DNA from: Photobacterium lipolyticum
Lineage (GTDB): Bacteria; Pseudomonadota; Gammaproteobacteria; Enterobacterales; Vibrionaceae
Length of the DNA: 52,382 bases
Reading direction: 5' to 3'
NCBI RefSeq assembly: GCF_003026475.1
Contig: NZ_PYMC01000025.1
Span: 1 to 52,382 of the forward strand
This document shows positions 19,453 to 29,486 of this stretch, piece by piece. Under the pieces are notes generated by a model. It was not told the origin of the DNA. It did no database searches and saw nothing but the letters and a program-made list of their open reading frames with translations. A program made the position numbers and the translations under genes. Positions within the stretch are counted from its first letter, which is position 1; every line of letters starts with the position of its first letter.

Positions 19453-19468
19453 TGCACAAAGCAGGCCA
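19453..19468 (-). promoter_or_regulatory. Sigma-54 (-24/-12) promoter of pspG
   Basis: The minus strand reads TGGCCTGCTTTGTGCA, with the obligatory GG and GC separated by exactly 10 bp (consensus TGGCAC-N5-TTGC). It ends 37 bp before the pspG start codon. PspG is a known PspF/sigma-54 target, so position and identity agree. A PspF enhancer site was not assigned. Confidence 0.75.
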
Positions 19469-19511
19469 GAAATATGAAATGGGACAATGCCATATAGATC
19501 ATTCAGATACG

Positions 19512-19544
19512 AAAAAAGCGTGACCTCTGATTAAGATCACGCTT
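19512..19544 (-). terminator. Intrinsic terminator of dusA
   Basis: An 8-bp stem (19516-19523 with 19537-19544) is followed on the minus strand by TTTTTT (19512-19517). It lies between the dusA stop and the pspG sigma-54 promoter, separating the two transcription units. Confidence 0.75.
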
Positions 19545-19615
19545 CACTTTATTCGTCAAATTCACCATATCGAATGGTGTGGCTGACCACTATCAATAAC
19601 GGTTAGTGATCTCTG

Positions 19616-20656
19616 TCAGACATCTAAATGCGCGGGGATTTTATCCAGGGCCTGCTGCAGCACTTCTAACCCTGCGCCAGGCTTGTGGGCATTTTCGCTA
19701 ATATGGCGACGCCATTGACGGGCACCCGGCATATTCTGGAACAAGCCCAGCATATGGCGAGTAATGTGGCCCAGGTATGATCCATCAGCCAGCTGACGTT
19801 CAATATACGGATACATGGCTTCCACCACTTCACGACGTTTTTTCACTGGCTTATTACTGCCAAACAGACGCTGATCCAATTCAGCCATCATATAAGGATT
19901 TTGGTACGCTTCACGGCCAACCATCGCCCCATCAAGGTGCATCAGGTGAGCTTCAATTTCTGCCAGCGTTTTTACACCACCATTAACGGCCATGGTCAGG
20001 TGAGGGAAGTCTTGCTTTAGCTGATAAACGCGGGGGTAATCCAACGGTGGGATTTCACGGTTTTCTTTCGGGCTCAACCCTTTTAACCAGGCTTTACGGG
20101 CATGGATGGTAAAGTTATCACAGCCGCCTTTTTCGCTTACCGTACCGATAAAATCGGTCAGGAACTGATAAGAATCTTGTTCGTCGATACCAATCCGGGT
20201 TTTTACCGTCACAGGAATATCAACCACTTCACGCATTGCTGACACGCATTGTACCACCAGCTCTGCTTCTCCCATCAGACAAGCACCAAAACGTCCGTTC
20301 TGTACACGATCAGACGGGCAACCGACATTCAGGTTAACTTCATCATAGCCACGTTCCTGCGCCAGCTTGGCACAATGTGCAAGATCCGCCGGATTAGAGC
20401 CACCCAACTGCAGTGCCAACGGATGCTCTTCGTCGTTATACGCCAGATAATCCCCTTTTCCGTGAATGATCGCGCCGGTTGTCACCATCTCGGTATAAAG
20501 CAGCGCGTGCTCACTCAGTAGACGATGAAAATAACGGCAATGGCGATCCGTCCAATCGAGCATGGGTGCAACGGAAAAACGACATGAGGGAAACTCACCC
20601 TTAAGTGTTTGTTCTGAATGTAAATCGTCGCAATTTGCAACAGCACTATTTGGCAT
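19616..20656 (-). CDS. dusA: tRNA-dihydrouridine(20/20a) synthase DusA
   Basis: DusA reduces uridines 20 and 20a in the tRNA D-loop using FMN and NADPH. The protein (346 residues from the chosen start) has the diagnostic [19 protein letters not shown] near the N-terminus, [20 protein letters not shown] with the catalytic cysteine, and AVNGGVKT / [11 protein letters not shown] for flavin binding. The reading frame is open to 20737. I chose the ATG at 20656 because GAGG lies 7 nt upstream, which also matches family length. It is divergent from zur across an 871-bp gap. Confidence 0.94.
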   Translation of the reverse strand: MPNSAVANCDDLHSEQTLKGEFPSCRFSVAPMLDWTDRHCRYFHRLLSEHALLYTEMVTTGAIIHGKGDYLAYNDEEHPLALQLGGSNPADLAHCAKLAQERGYDEVNLNVGCPSDRVQNGRFGACLMGEAELVVQCVSAMREVVDIPVTVKTRIGIDEQDSYQFLTDFIGTVSEKGGCDNFTIHARKAWLKGLSPKENREIPPLDYPRVYQLKQDFPHLTMAVNGGVKTLAEIEAHLMHLDGAMVGREAYQNPYMMAELDQRLFGSNKPVKKRREVVEAMYPYIERQLADGSYLGHITRHMLGLFQNMPGARQWRRHISENAHKPGAGLEVLQQALDKIPAHLDV

Positions 20657-21527
20657 CGAAAACCTCATTTTAACCCGTTCTTGCCTATTTTTGACCCTTG
20701 GGACCCCAAAGCACCCCAATAAATCTTCCGTCAGCACTCTATTAAGCGTCGATAATCGCCGCTTAAATTCGCCGAATGACCACCCACTGGTGGTTAACTT
20801 TTATCAAAGAGAGCGGATTCTACCCCATTACGGACACAAGCCCAAATAAGGAGAGAAACATAGAGGCAATGACTATGGCACATATAAGCACTGAAAATAC
20901 GTATGAGAAAAACAACCGGAAAACGAAATTTCACTTGTTGAACGTTCACAAAACGAATGGCAGCAAAGGCTTGGGGGAAAATGAAGCCGCGACCCTAGCT
21001 GCAAGTAAAAAGTTAAAAGTTAAAAGTTAAAAGTTAAAAGTTAAAAGTTAAAAGTTAAAAGTTAAAAGTTAAAAGTTAAAAGTTAAAAGTAACATCGCCT
21101 TACTTTTACCTTTCATTTTAATTCATTGTTATTTAATCCCTTTTTTAAAAGACTTACCATTCGTACAGTATTTATAGCTTTTGGACACCAATAGGCAAAA
21201 AGCTGATCATCGATTTAAAATGCAAATATTCAATCAGTTAGAGATATGACAATAATGAGGCCACCAATAAGGGATGGCTTTTAGGTGCGCATGGAGCCAA
21301 AAGGTGTACAGCACGGCTTGTTGGTATACCTAGCCAGTATCACGCACTAACCGTACCATTATCATCCAGAAATCAAATTCCACAGTTCTTCAACGGCTCA
21401 TATTAAACTAATTGCGTGATCTAACACCCGAAATGCCCGTCATATCTTCGTAGAATTTATCGAACCGAGATACGTTTACCGAATGCTATGGTAAACTACT
21501 GGACTTACCACCGTTTTTTGAGGTTTT
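20657..21527. other. 871-bp non-coding AT-rich interval between dusA and zur
   Basis: No convincing gene is visible here. The interval holds a heptanucleotide tandem array at 21008-21090. Just ahead of zur, a GTTTACC/GGTAAAC inverted repeat (21474-21480 with 21490-21496) lies where a repressor operator or promoter would be expected. A 53-codon frame at 20869-21030 runs into the repeat and is probably chance. I found no classical AT-rich Zur box. Confidence 0.5.
21008..21090. repeat. Heptanucleotide tandem repeat, AAAAGTT, about 11.9 copies
   Basis: Eleven perfect copies of AAAAGTT (21008-21084) are followed by a partial copy AAAAGT (21085-21090). No interruption or mismatch is seen, which implies recent expansion by slippage. 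The array lies in the dusA-zur gap, about 440 bp upstream of zur. Confidence 0.95.
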
Positions 21528-21974
21528 ATGGCAAGTCAAACGCAACTGCTGGATAAAGCGCGACAGCTTTGCGAGCAACGAGGAGTAAGGCTTACCCCTC
21601 AGAGGCTAAAAGTACTTGAGCTAATTATTGACCACCACAGCTCTATCACTGCTTACGAATTGTTAGATTTGCTCAGGGCCACAGAACCACAAGCAAAGCC
21701 GCCAACGATATATCGCGCACTGGATTTTCTCTTAACCCAAGGGTTTATTCATAAAGTAGAATCAACTAACAGTTATATTGCCTGTTGTGTTTTAGGCCAT
21801 GCGGATCATTGTTCACAGCTGCTTATCTGCGATCAATGCAGTACGGTAGAAGAGTGCCATGACGATGATCTGGCAAAATTGCTTCGCCAGAGGGCGGAAA
21901 AATACGGCTTCAGCATTGATCATCATGTCGTAGAAAGTCACGGTATTTGCCACAAGTGTCAAAACAGCAAATAA
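21528..21974 (+). CDS. zur: Zinc uptake regulator Zur (Fur family)
   Basis: Zur is a zinc-dependent repressor of zinc uptake genes. The 148-residue protein has an N-terminal winged helix (RLTPQRLKVLELI, KPPTIYRALDFLL), the metal-site region with GHADHCSQLLICDQC, and a C-terminal HGICHKC. The two CxxC pairs (CDQC and CHKC) form the structural zinc site. Cysteines in IACCVLGHADHC and the low similarity to Fur in the metal region favour Zur. GAGG lies 7 nt before the ATG. The CheX-like gene follows 38 bp later, possibly cotranscribed. Confidence 0.9.
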   Translation: MASQTQLLDKARQLCEQRGVRLTPQRLKVLELIIDHHSSITAYELLDLLRATEPQAKPPTIYRALDFLLTQGFIHKVESTNSYIACCVLGHADHCSQLLICDQCSTVEECHDDDLAKLLRQRAEKYGFSIDHHVVESHGICHKCQNSK

Positions 21975-22012
21975 CCATTTTTTAAATATTCAGATACAGT
22001 CATAAAGTAACT

Positions 22013-22474
22013 ATGCGAGCAGAATTCGTAAACCCTTTCTTAGCTTCACTCCTGAATGTATTAAAGACCATGGCGTCTATGGAGTTAGCACCACAAAAAC
22101 CACGCATCAAGAAAGATGAAGTGGCACGCGGCGACGTATCGGGGTTAATCGGCCTGATAGGGCCTCAAACCAAAGGTTCTATGTCAATCACCTTTGAAGA
22201 GAGCTTAGCGCTGGAAATTATGCAGCGTATGCTGGGTGAGCGCCCTAATGGTATCAATGAAGAAGTCACCGATATGGTGGGTGAAATTACCAATATGGTC
22301 ACAGGCGGAGCGAAACGCATCCTGGCCGATAAAGGCTACGATTTTGAAATGGCTACACCCGCTGTCGTCTCTGGCCGGAGCCACACCATCACTCATAAAT
22401 GCGACGGAGCCATCATCATCATGCCTTTCGATTCTGCTTACGGTAAAGCATTTATCGAAATCTGTTTCGATTAA
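22013..22474 (+). CDS. CheX-like chemotaxis phosphatase (CheC/CheX/FliY superfamily)
   Basis: The 153-residue protein has the CheX fold layout. The phosphatase signature ExxN appears in MVGEITNMVTGGAK near 88-101, preceded by ISFEE-like SITFEESLALEIMQRML. Proteins of this family dephosphorylate CheY-type receiver domains; the partner here is unknown because no che or response-regulator gene is nearby. The gene directly follows zur, a neighbour pairing I recall from other Vibrionaceae. The ribosome-binding site is weak. Confidence 0.85.
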   Translation: MRAEFVNPFLASLLNVLKTMASMELAPQKPRIKKDEVARGDVSGLIGLIGPQTKGSMSITFEESLALEIMQRMLGERPNGINEEVTDMVGEITNMVTGGAKRILADKGYDFEMATPAVVSGRSHTITHKCDGAIIIMPFDSAYGKAFIEICFD

Positions 22475-22504
22475 GTATTTTCTTCATTTATCTTTGTTAT
22501 CGCC

Positions 22505-22528
22505 CCAGTCAGATTTTTTTCTGACTGG
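22505..22528 (+). terminator. Hairpin downstream of the CheX-like gene, possible terminator
   Basis: CCAGTCAGA (22505-22513) pairs with TCTGACTGG (22520-22528) across an all-T loop, 30 bp after the stop codon. There is no T-run after the stem, so intrinsic termination is uncertain. Confidence 0.4.
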
Positions 22529-22640
22529 CGATTAATCCTCTGTATATTAAACAATCTTCTGAATTACTGCCGCAATTTATCACGCCAATCATACCGATCG
22601 GGATAAGGTCTACCTACATCAAAAAACGACAATAAAACAC

Positions 22641-22784
22641 TTCTAACTGTCATATTTTCGATCTAGACTCGATATACGAAATAAGCATCAACACACTTAT
22701 GGTTGATTCTTTTTCCGCGCCTAATTTTGCTTTTCCACCGAGTAAAGCAAGGATATCTCCCTCATTCAAAGGAAAGAACGTAAC
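22641..22784 (+). promoter_or_regulatory. Candidate promoter and long 5' leader of the cold-shock gene
   Basis: TTCTAA (22641-22646) and TAGACT (22664-22669), 17 bp apart, could form a promoter with a start near 22677. That would leave a leader of about 108 nt before the cold-shock ATG, with AGGAA as ribosome-binding site. Long structured leaders are usual for cold-inducible csp mRNAs. No cold-box sequence could be confirmed by eye. Confidence 0.35.
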
Positions 22785-22994
22785 ATGAGCAAACTGACTG
22801 GAACCGTAAAATGGTTTAACGACGACAAAGGCTTTGGTTTTATCTCTGCGGCTAATGGCAAAGATGTTTTTGTTCACTTCAGTGCAATTCAGGCTCAGGG
22901 CCGTCGCACTTTACGTGAAGGCCAAAGTGTCGAGTTTATCGTTACTGATGGTCAGAAAGGCCCACAAGCCACTGAAGTGGTCGCCCTGTCTTAA
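22785..22994 (+). CDS. Cold-shock-domain RNA chaperone (Csp family)
   Basis: The 69-residue protein is a single cold-shock domain with RNP1 (KGFGFIS, about 16-22) and RNP2 (VFVHFSAI, about 28-35), starting [12 protein letters not shown]. It binds single-stranded RNA/DNA and can melt RNA structure. Which E. coli paralogue it corresponds to is unclear, so no symbol is given. It is monocistronic with a strong terminator 31 bp after the stop. Confidence 0.93.
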   Translation: MSKLTGTVKWFNDDKGFGFISAANGKDVFVHFSAIQAQGRRTLREGQSVEFIVTDGQKGPQATEVVALS

Positions 22995-23025
22995 TTCGCT
23001 ATTAAGAGACGAAAATGGTGATGAA

Positions 23026-23052
23026 AAAAACGCCGCATAATGCGGCGTTTTT
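23026..23052. terminator. Bidirectional terminator between the csp gene and pgi
   Basis: A 12-bp perfect stem (23026-23037 with 23041-23052) with a TAA loop is A-rich on the left arm and T-rich on the right, so it can terminate both the csp transcript and the convergent pgi transcript. Confidence 0.85.
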
Positions 23053-23072
23053 ATGGTCTCAGTCACGAAGAC

Positions 23073-24725
23073 TTAGCTGCGCCACTGTTTAAACGCATTG
23101 ATCAGGCCATTGGTAGAACTGTCATGGCTTGAAATACCTTCCGCATTATTAAGCTCAGGTAAAATCTGGTTCGCCAGCTGTTTGCCTAGCTCAACACCCC
23201 ACTGATCAAAACTGAAGATATTCCAGATAACGCCTTGAGTGAAAATCTTCTGCTCGTACAGTGCAATCAATGAACCCAGTACGCTTGGCGTCACTTGCTT
23301 GACCAGAATTGAGTTGGTTGGACGGTTTCCGTCAAAGACCTTGAATGGTACAAGATCTTTCACTTCATCCAGTGACTTACCAGCCGCAACAAACTCCGCT
23401 TCCACTTGCTCTTTGGTTTTACCAAATGCCAGCGCTTCAGTCTGTGCAAAGAAGTTCGCCATCAGTTTTGGATGGTGATCGCTCAGTGGATTGTGGCTAA
23501 CAGCCGGTGCAATAAAATCGCAAGGGATCAGCTTAGTACCCTGATGGATAAGCTGATAGAAAGCGTGCTGACCATTAGTACCGGGCTCACCCCAGATAAT
23601 CGGCCCCGTCTGATAATCAATTGGGTTACCGCCACGGTCAACACACTTGCCGTTTGATTCCATATTGCCCTGCTGGAAGTAAGCAGCAAAACGGTGCAGA
23701 TACTGATCGTAAGGCAAAATCGCTTCTGACTCGGCGCCATGGAAGTTGTTGTACCAAATACCGATCAGCGCAAGGATGACCGGCAGGTTCTCTTCAAGCG
23801 GTGCTTGTGCAAAGTGCTGATCCATTGCATGTGCACCATCCAGTAGTTCAACAAAGTTATCGAAACCAACTGAGAGGCAAATAGACAGACCGATTGCTGA
23901 ACATAGCGAATAACGGCCACCGACCCAGTCCCAGAACTCGAACATGTTGTCAGTATCGATACCAAACTCTGACACGGAACCCGCGTTAGTTGAAAGCGCG
24001 GCGAAGTGCTTAGCGACGTGTGCCTGATCTACGGCTGTTGCCAGGAACCAGTCACGCGCAGAATGTGCATTGGTCATTGTTTCCTGAGTCGTAAACGTCT
24101 TCGATGCGATCAGGAACAAGGTTGTTTCCGGGTTCAGATCTTTTAGCGTTTCAGCAATGTGCGTACCATCAACGTTCGACACAAAGTGCATGTTAAGGCG
24201 TGTTTTATACGCCGCCAGTGCTTCAGAGACCATGTAAGGACCGAGATCAGAACCCCCGATACCAATGTTCACAACATCCGTAATTTCTTTACCGGTGTAG
24301 CCTTTCCAGTCGCCATCCACAATGCGTGCGGTGAAGTCTTTCATCTTCTCCAGTACTGCATTGACTTTAGGCATGACATCTTCACCATCAACCATGACGG
24401 GAGCGTTGCTGCGATTACGCAGTGCCGAATGCAAAACTGCGCGGCCTTCAGTCTGGTTGATTTTCTCACCACTGAAGAGATCAGCAATCGCCGCTTTAAG
24501 CTCAGTTTGCTCAGCAAGCGCGAATAACTTGGTTAAGGTTTCTTCTGTGATAAGGTTTTTTGAATAATCAAGCAGGATGTCAGAGCCGAATTTGGCAGAA
24601 AACTTAGCAAAACGGTCGCTGTCATTGGCAAACAGATCACTCAGTTGCAGATCTTGTGCTTCTTCATAGTGTGCAGTCAGTGCTTTCCACGCTTGAGTAT
24701 GCGTTGGGTTGATGTTTTTCAACAT
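23073..24725 (-). CDS. pgi: Glucose-6-phosphate isomerase Pgi
   Basis: Pgi interconverts glucose-6-phosphate and fructose-6-phosphate in glycolysis and gluconeogenesis. The 550-residue protein (E. coli 549) has [13 protein letters not shown], the signature [15 protein letters not shown], the GMESNGK-like [11 protein letters not shown], and [14 protein letters not shown] with the catalytic histidine region. It is a single gene with its own terminator. A long T-run precedes on the upstream side (24840-24850); no promoter was assigned. Confidence 0.97.
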   Translation of the reverse strand: MLKNINPTHTQAWKALTAHYEEAQDLQLSDLFANDSDRFAKFSAKFGSDILLDYSKNLITEETLTKLFALAEQTELKAAIADLFSGEKINQTEGRAVLHSALRNRSNAPVMVDGEDVMPKVNAVLEKMKDFTARIVDGDWKGYTGKEITDVVNIGIGGSDLGPYMVSEALAAYKTRLNMHFVSNVDGTHIAETLKDLNPETTLFLIASKTFTTQETMTNAHSARDWFLATAVDQAHVAKHFAALSTNAGSVSEFGIDTDNMFEFWDWVGGRYSLCSAIGLSICLSVGFDNFVELLDGAHAMDQHFAQAPLEENLPVILALIGIWYNNFHGAESEAILPYDQYLHRFAAYFQQGNMESNGKCVDRGGNPIDYQTGPIIWGEPGTNGQHAFYQLIHQGTKLIPCDFIAPAVSHNPLSDHHPKLMANFFAQTEALAFGKTKEQVEAEFVAAGKSLDEVKDLVPFKVFDGNRPTNSILVKQVTPSVLGSLIALYEQKIFTQGVIWNIFSFDQWGVELGKQLANQILPELNNAEGISSHDSSTNGLINAFKQWRS

Positions 24726-25008
24726 GGTGAAGTTCCTGATTTTTTAGTTTTTCAATCCATTAAGCGTAGCTTGAGCGACAGCCAAATGGATCCCCGATAT
24801 TCGAATGTTGTTAATTCGTGTGCTGTCTGTTTTGCCAGACCTTTTTTTTTGTAATTTTACGACTTATGACAGATTATGACTTGAAGCCACCTCTACCTTC
24901 ATTGCGTCAGGTCACGAAAACCAAGAGTAAATAATAGACGCTATTATCACTAATGATTACAGTAACTCCCTCTGATTGCAGCAGAGCTTTAACCAAGAGG
25001 CAAGCACT

Positions 25009-25428
25009 ATGTGGTATCAAAAGACAATTCAGCTGAAATCCAGGTCACGAGGATTTCATCTTATAACCGATGAAATTGAACAACAAATTCCTGAAGTTTG
25101 CTCGCTCTCGGTAGGCCTGGTTCATCTTTTTATCCAACACACTTCAGCCAGTCTGACCATCAATGAGAATGCCGATCCGACGGTTCGCTGCGATATGGAG
25201 GCGCACTTTAATCAATATGTCCCAGAGTGTGCGCCATATTATCAGCATACCTATGAAGGTGATGATGATATGCCAGCTCATATTAAAGCATCAACACTTG
25301 GCAACAGTATCAGCATTCCTATATCAAAGGGCACGCTGGCATTAGGTACCTGGCAAGGCATTTACTTAGGGGAACACAGGGATGCCGGCGGAAGCCGCCG
25401 AGTCGTGGTAACGATACAGGGGGAATAA
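25009..25428 (+). CDS. yjbQ: YjbQ family protein (UPF0047)
   Basis: The 139-residue protein aligns from memory along its length with E. coli YjbQ (138): MWYQKTIQL start, [62 protein letters not shown] and a VTIQGE end. Weak thiamine-phosphate synthase activity has been reported for this family; the physiological role is uncertain. The ATG at 25009 has AGAGG upstream; the open frame begins earlier at 24976 without a good start. Confidence 0.9.
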   Translation: MWYQKTIQLKSRSRGFHLITDEIEQQIPEVCSLSVGLVHLFIQHTSASLTINENADPTVRCDMEAHFNQYVPECAPYYQHTYEGDDDMPAHIKASTLGNSISIPISKGTLALGTWQGIYLGEHRDAGGSRRVVVTIQGE

Positions 25429-25485
25429 AAATAGGTTTGTAGGGACGAGTATCGAGTCACTAGACTCTCGACACTCGCCTCTAAT

Positions 25486-26736
25486 TTAGAACGGCTGGTT
25501 TATCATCACCCGGAACAGGCTATCTTCGCTGCCCCAGGCCATTTCTGCACGGACCACGATGCCTTCAACCTGGAAACGTATCGCCCCACCCGCACTCCAT
25601 TTCATGTCTTGGTGCAGCTCGGCCAGGTTATATTCATCAGCAACCCGGCCAACATCAGCAAAAGCCACCCACTGCCACCAAGGCACGTCATACCAATTGA
25701 ATACCGGCCACTCACTCAGCGGCTGCCAGTCAGGCAGGATCCGGTATTCCATGCTGTAGCTCAGTGCGGCCCGATCGACATAACGGCCACTCTGGAAGCT
25801 ACGCAGACGATACAGCCCCCCTAATCGGGTACCGGCATAGTCCGGCGGACGACGGAACATCTCATTACCATTCACACTTTCCGTGCTGTTCCAGCTTGGG
25901 ATATCACCAGTATAGAAGTTAAAAGCAAGCACCTGTTGATCGATCAGCTCCCCCATGGCTCCGAGATCCCAGAACCAACTCTGGCTGAGATCCCACTTCC
26001 ACCAGCTGGCATGATCGGAACTGCCCGGATCATAGGTGACACTGAACTGGCTCCGGCTACCCTCTGTCGGATTTCGACTATTGTTACGGTTATCCCAGTC
26101 AAATCGGGTTTCCAGCCCCCATATACTGTCAGCTTCGCTGAACGCCTTCTGTTGCAGCTGCCGTGCATCATCGAATTCACGGCTTTGATAAAAAGGGCGA
26201 AATTCCAACGATGATATTCCGCTGGTCCATGGAAAATGTCCGGTCACCGTTCTATTCGGTTTTAAAGCGGCTGGCAGCCCCTGTGATTCAGCGGCACCCA
26301 ACGGTAAAATATAACGGGCTGACACCCGGTATTGGGCTTCCCGGGCATCAGCCACGATCGCATCTTCTGCGCTGGAATCATTACTGGTTGCCTCCCCGAG
26401 ATAATAATCGAACTGTTTAAACTCTGCCGAATACAGCTCTGCACCAAATAGCCAGCGACTGTCTGTGGCAAGGGTATAATTACTCGCGCCCAGGTAAGTC
26501 AACCATGTACCCTTATCGCTCAATAAACCCGCCCCCAGTACCGAAGCTTGCGGCTGTCCGGCCCCTTTAAGCAGCCCGGCGGCACCCACGGCAAACCCCA
26601 TCGAATCGGAAGAAAAGGCAAATGGCACAGCGGCCGTTTCTGGTTCCCAGCTCGGCCAGCCATCAGCATACAGCGAGGCTGAATATGATAAAGCCGCAGC
26701 AATTGCTACGGCTTTCAAACTATGATGCTTGCTCAA
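25486..26736 (-). CDS. Omp85/BamA-like (surface-antigen D15) outer-membrane barrel
   Basis: The protein (416 residues from the chosen start) has a signal peptide ending SLYA. Its body looks like a barrel of the BamA/TamA superfamily: GLETRFDWDNRNNSRNPTEGS is the typical early strand pair, GLYRLRSFQSGRY resembles the VRGY/F-like loop, and the last residue is Phe (VMINQPF), as in BAM substrates. No POTRA domains precede it, so it is a barrel-only member of unknown role. No ATG is well placed: I used a TTG at 26736, which gives a proper signal peptide. A GTG at 26787 overlapping alr is possible. It follows alr by 28 bp on the same strand. Confidence 0.75.
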   Translation of the reverse strand: MSKHHSLKAVAIAAALSYSASLYADGWPSWEPETAAVPFAFSSDSMGFAVGAAGLLKGAGQPQASVLGAGLLSDKGTWLTYLGASNYTLATDSRWLFGAELYSAEFKQFDYYLGEATSNDSSAEDAIVADAREAQYRVSARYILPLGAAESQGLPAALKPNRTVTGHFPWTSGISSLEFRPFYQSREFDDARQLQQKAFSEADSIWGLETRFDWDNRNNSRNPTEGSRSQFSVTYDPGSSDHASWWKWDLSQSWFWDLGAMGELIDQQVLAFNFYTGDIPSWNSTESVNGNEMFRRPPDYAGTRLGGLYRLRSFQSGRYVDRAALSYSMEYRILPDWQPLSEWPVFNWYDVPWWQWVAFADVGRVADEYNLAELHQDMKWSAGGAIRFQVEGIVVRAEMAWGSEDSLFRVMINQPF

Positions 26737-26764
26737 AATAAATCGTTTCTTCGTTATATTTAGC

Positions 26765-27844
26765 TTACAAGTAAGCCATGGCAACACGTGAGGTCAGCTT
26801 CGTCACCAACTCATAAGCGATCGTACCGATATGTTCAGCCACCACTTCTGCTGGCAGCCCCTTACCCCACAAAATCACTTCATCACCGACTTTATCCGCA
26901 GCATCCGGGCCAAGATCGACAGTCAGCATATCCATCGACACGCGACCAGCCATCGGCACAATACGTCCGTTCAGCAATACCGGTGTCCCATTGGGTGCGG
27001 TACGGGGATAACCATCACCATAGCCAATGGCTATCACTCCCACCTTGGTATCGCGCTCGCTGGTCCAGATCCCGCCATAGCCGACCGTTTCCCCTTTTTT
27101 TACATCACGTACAGCAATGAGGCTGGAGGTTAACGTCATTACCGGTTGCAGGTTAAAGGCTTCGGCTGATCGCTCAGCACCGGTAAACGGTGATACGCCA
27201 TACATAATAATGCCGGGGCGAATCCACTCGAGCTGGCTCTCTGGCCAGGCCAAAATACCGGCAGAGGCCGCCAATGAACGCTCGCCGCGACGGCCTTCCG
27301 TCAGCGCCAGAAACGTATTAATTTGTTGACGGGTCACATCACTGTCTAGCTCATCAGCACAGCCGAAGTGACTCATATAACGCAGTGGCTTGGCAACATT
27401 GGCACAGGCATGAAGGCGCTGTACAAAATCAGAGAACTGCTCAGGACGTACCCCTAAGCGGTGCATGCCAGTATCAATCTTTAACCAGACAACCGCCTGA
27501 TTATCTAACTGAGCCTGCTCTAATGCTTCCAACTGCTCGACGGAATGCACGACGGTATGGATATTATTGGTTACCAGAACAGGCAGATCCGACGCGCCAT
27601 AGAAGCCTTCTAACAACAAGATAGGTTTGACCACCCCGCCGGCACGTAACGTCAGGGCTTCTTCAATGCGGGCCACACCAAAGGCATCGGCATCAGGTAA
27701 ACTTTTTGCTACATATAACAGACCATGGCCGTAGCCATTTGCCTTTACCACTGCCAGAAGTTTACTGTTTGGTGCCTGTAAACGGAGCTGACGAATGTTG
27801 TGTGTAAGAGCTTCAGTATTGATATAAGCTGTCGCCGCTTTCAT
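26765..27844 (-). CDS. alr: Alanine racemase Alr
   Basis: Alr interconverts L- and D-alanine for peptidoglycan synthesis with pyridoxal phosphate. The 359-residue protein (E. coli 359) has the PLP lysine in [10 protein letters not shown] (Lys34), the GVSP region, the catalytic tyrosine in GYGGIW near 255, and [13 protein letters not shown]. It follows dnaB by 27 bp on the same strand, the dnaB-alr order also found in E. coli, and precedes the Omp85-like gene. Confidence 0.96.
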   Translation of the reverse strand: MKAATAYINTEALTHNIRQLRLQAPNSKLLAVVKANGYGHGLLYVAKSLPDADAFGVARIEEALTLRAGGVVKPILLLEGFYGASDLPVLVTNNIHTVVHSVEQLEALEQAQLDNQAVVWLKIDTGMHRLGVRPEQFSDFVQRLHACANVAKPLRYMSHFGCADELDSDVTRQQINTFLALTEGRRGERSLAASAGILAWPESQLEWIRPGIIMYGVSPFTGAERSAEAFNLQPVMTLTSSLIAVRDVKKGETVGYGGIWTSERDTKVGVIAIGYGDGYPRTAPNGTPVLLNGRIVPMAGRVSMDMLTVDLGPDAADKVGDEVILWGKGLPAEVVAEHIGTIAYELVTKLTSRVAMAYL

Positions 27845-27871
27845 CAGAAATCCCTAGTTATTATGCGTAAA

Positions 27872-29269
27872 TCACTCTTCGTCGAATGCAGGGCCTGCGT
27901 AGTTATCAAAACGCGAGAACTGGCCTTGGAAAGTCAGGCGAACCGAACCGATTGGACCATTTCGCTGCTTACCGATAATTATTTCTGCAATCCCTTTCAG
28001 CGCACTTTCTTCGTTATACACTTCGTCCCGGTAAATGAACATGATCAAGTCGGCATCCTGCTCGATCGCTCCCGATTCACGCAAATCTGAGTTGATAGGG
28101 CGTTTATCAGCACGTTGCTCCAAGGAACGGTTAAGCTGAGAAAGTGCCACTACCGGCACATTCAGTTCTTTGGCCAGTGCTTTAAGCGAGCGGGAGATCT
28201 CCGAAATTTCCAGAGTACGATTATCCTGCAGTCCTGGTACTCGCATCAGCTGAAGGTAGTCGATCATGATCATACTCAGGCCACCGTTATCACGAGCGAT
28301 ACGGCGGGCACGAGAACGGACATCGGTCGGCGTCAGGCCAGAGCTGTCATCGATGAACATATTCTTCTTCTGCATCAGAATACCCATCGTTGACGAAATA
28401 CGTGCCCAGTCTTCATCGTCCAGCTGGCCGGTACGGATTTTAGTCTGATCGACCCGCGATAGTGACGCCAGCATACGCATCATGATTTGTTCCGCGGGCA
28501 TCTCCAGCGAGAAGATCAGTACCGGTTTTTCCTGATCCATCGCAGCGTTTTCGCATAAGTTCATCGCAAAGGTGGTTTTACCCATCGAAGGACGGGCCGC
28601 GACGATGATCAAATCAGAGCCTTGCAGACCGGCAGTTTTCTTATTCAGATCACTGAAGCCGGTTGAAACCCCGGTCACACCGTCTTGCGGCGATTGATAC
28701 AGGAGCTCGATTCTTTCTAAGGTTTTTTCCAGAATAGTATCTACATTCTGCGGGCCTTCATTTTCATCAGAACGCTGCTCAGCAATCGCGAAAACTTTAC
28801 TCTCTGCCATATCGAGCAGATCTTCACTGGTTCGCCCTTGCGGATCATACCCCGCATCAGCAATTTCATTGGCAACACCAATCATATCGCGGATCAGGGC
28901 ACGCTCACGCACAATCTCTGCATAAGCGGAAATATTCGCCGCTGATGGTGTATTTTTCGCAAGCTCTGCCAGATAAGCAAATCCCCCGACACCTTCAAGC
29001 TTATCGGCACGTTCCAGATGCTCAGATAAAGTGATCAGATCGAGCGGCTGGCCACCATCGAGTAAAAACGACGTTGCTTCAAAAATAATACGGTGGGGAC
29101 GGCTGTAAAAGTCTTTCGCGACCACTTTGCCTGCTACGGTATCCCACTTTTCATTATCCAGCATCAAGCCACCCAGCACGGACTGCTCGGCTTCCAATGA
29201 ATGCGGAGGCATTTTGATGGCTTCCATCTGGGTATCTCTGGATTTACTCGGTTTGCTGTTATCTGCCAT
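27872..29269 (-). CDS. dnaB: Replicative DNA helicase DnaB
   Basis: DnaB is the hexameric helicase that unwinds the replication fork in the 5' to 3' direction. The 465-residue protein has the N-terminal collar (about 20-130), a linker, and the RecA-like motor with Walker A ARPSMGKT (225-232), Walker B MIMIDYLQLM near 332, and the arginine-finger segment SDLRESGAIEQDADLIMFIYRDEVY. No intein interrupts the motor domain. Codon and length are ordinary. Confidence 0.97.
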   Translation of the reverse strand: MADNSKPSKSRDTQMEAIKMPPHSLEAEQSVLGGLMLDNEKWDTVAGKVVAKDFYSRPHRIIFEATSFLLDGGQPLDLITLSEHLERADKLEGVGGFAYLAELAKNTPSAANISAYAEIVRERALIRDMIGVANEIADAGYDPQGRTSEDLLDMAESKVFAIAEQRSDENEGPQNVDTILEKTLERIELLYQSPQDGVTGVSTGFSDLNKKTAGLQGSDLIIVAARPSMGKTTFAMNLCENAAMDQEKPVLIFSLEMPAEQIMMRMLASLSRVDQTKIRTGQLDDEDWARISSTMGILMQKKNMFIDDSSGLTPTDVRSRARRIARDNGGLSMIMIDYLQLMRVPGLQDNRTLEISEISRSLKALAKELNVPVVALSQLNRSLEQRADKRPINSDLRESGAIEQDADLIMFIYRDEVYNEESALKGIAEIIIGKQRNGPIGSVRLTFQGQFSRFDNYAGPAFDEE

Positions 29270-29486
29270 AGGAATTGCGTGATTGCCGGAAACTAAGCCG
29301 ACTAGTATACCTTATTCATGCCACATCTACTTATCGATAAATAAAAAGATGGGGCTTTCACTCATGTGGTTATTATGACGCTTTTTCTGGCAGCAAGACG
29401 TACGTCTCAGCGATTCCTGACCAAACGCTGACATTATTAAGGTAAACTGCGAGGCCAGAAATATGTCGAACTATTAACCACCAGCA

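Noticed and set aside
20869..21030. A 53-codon frame with an AGAGG-like site ahead of an ATG, running into the heptamer repeat
   Set aside because: Its last codons are made of the AAAAGTT array, composition is unlike neighbouring genes, and no known family is apparent. Chance frame in AT-rich DNA is more likely.
21008..21090. A CRISPR array or protein-coding repeat
   Set aside because: The 7-bp units have no spacers, and each frame meets stops within three units, so neither model fits.
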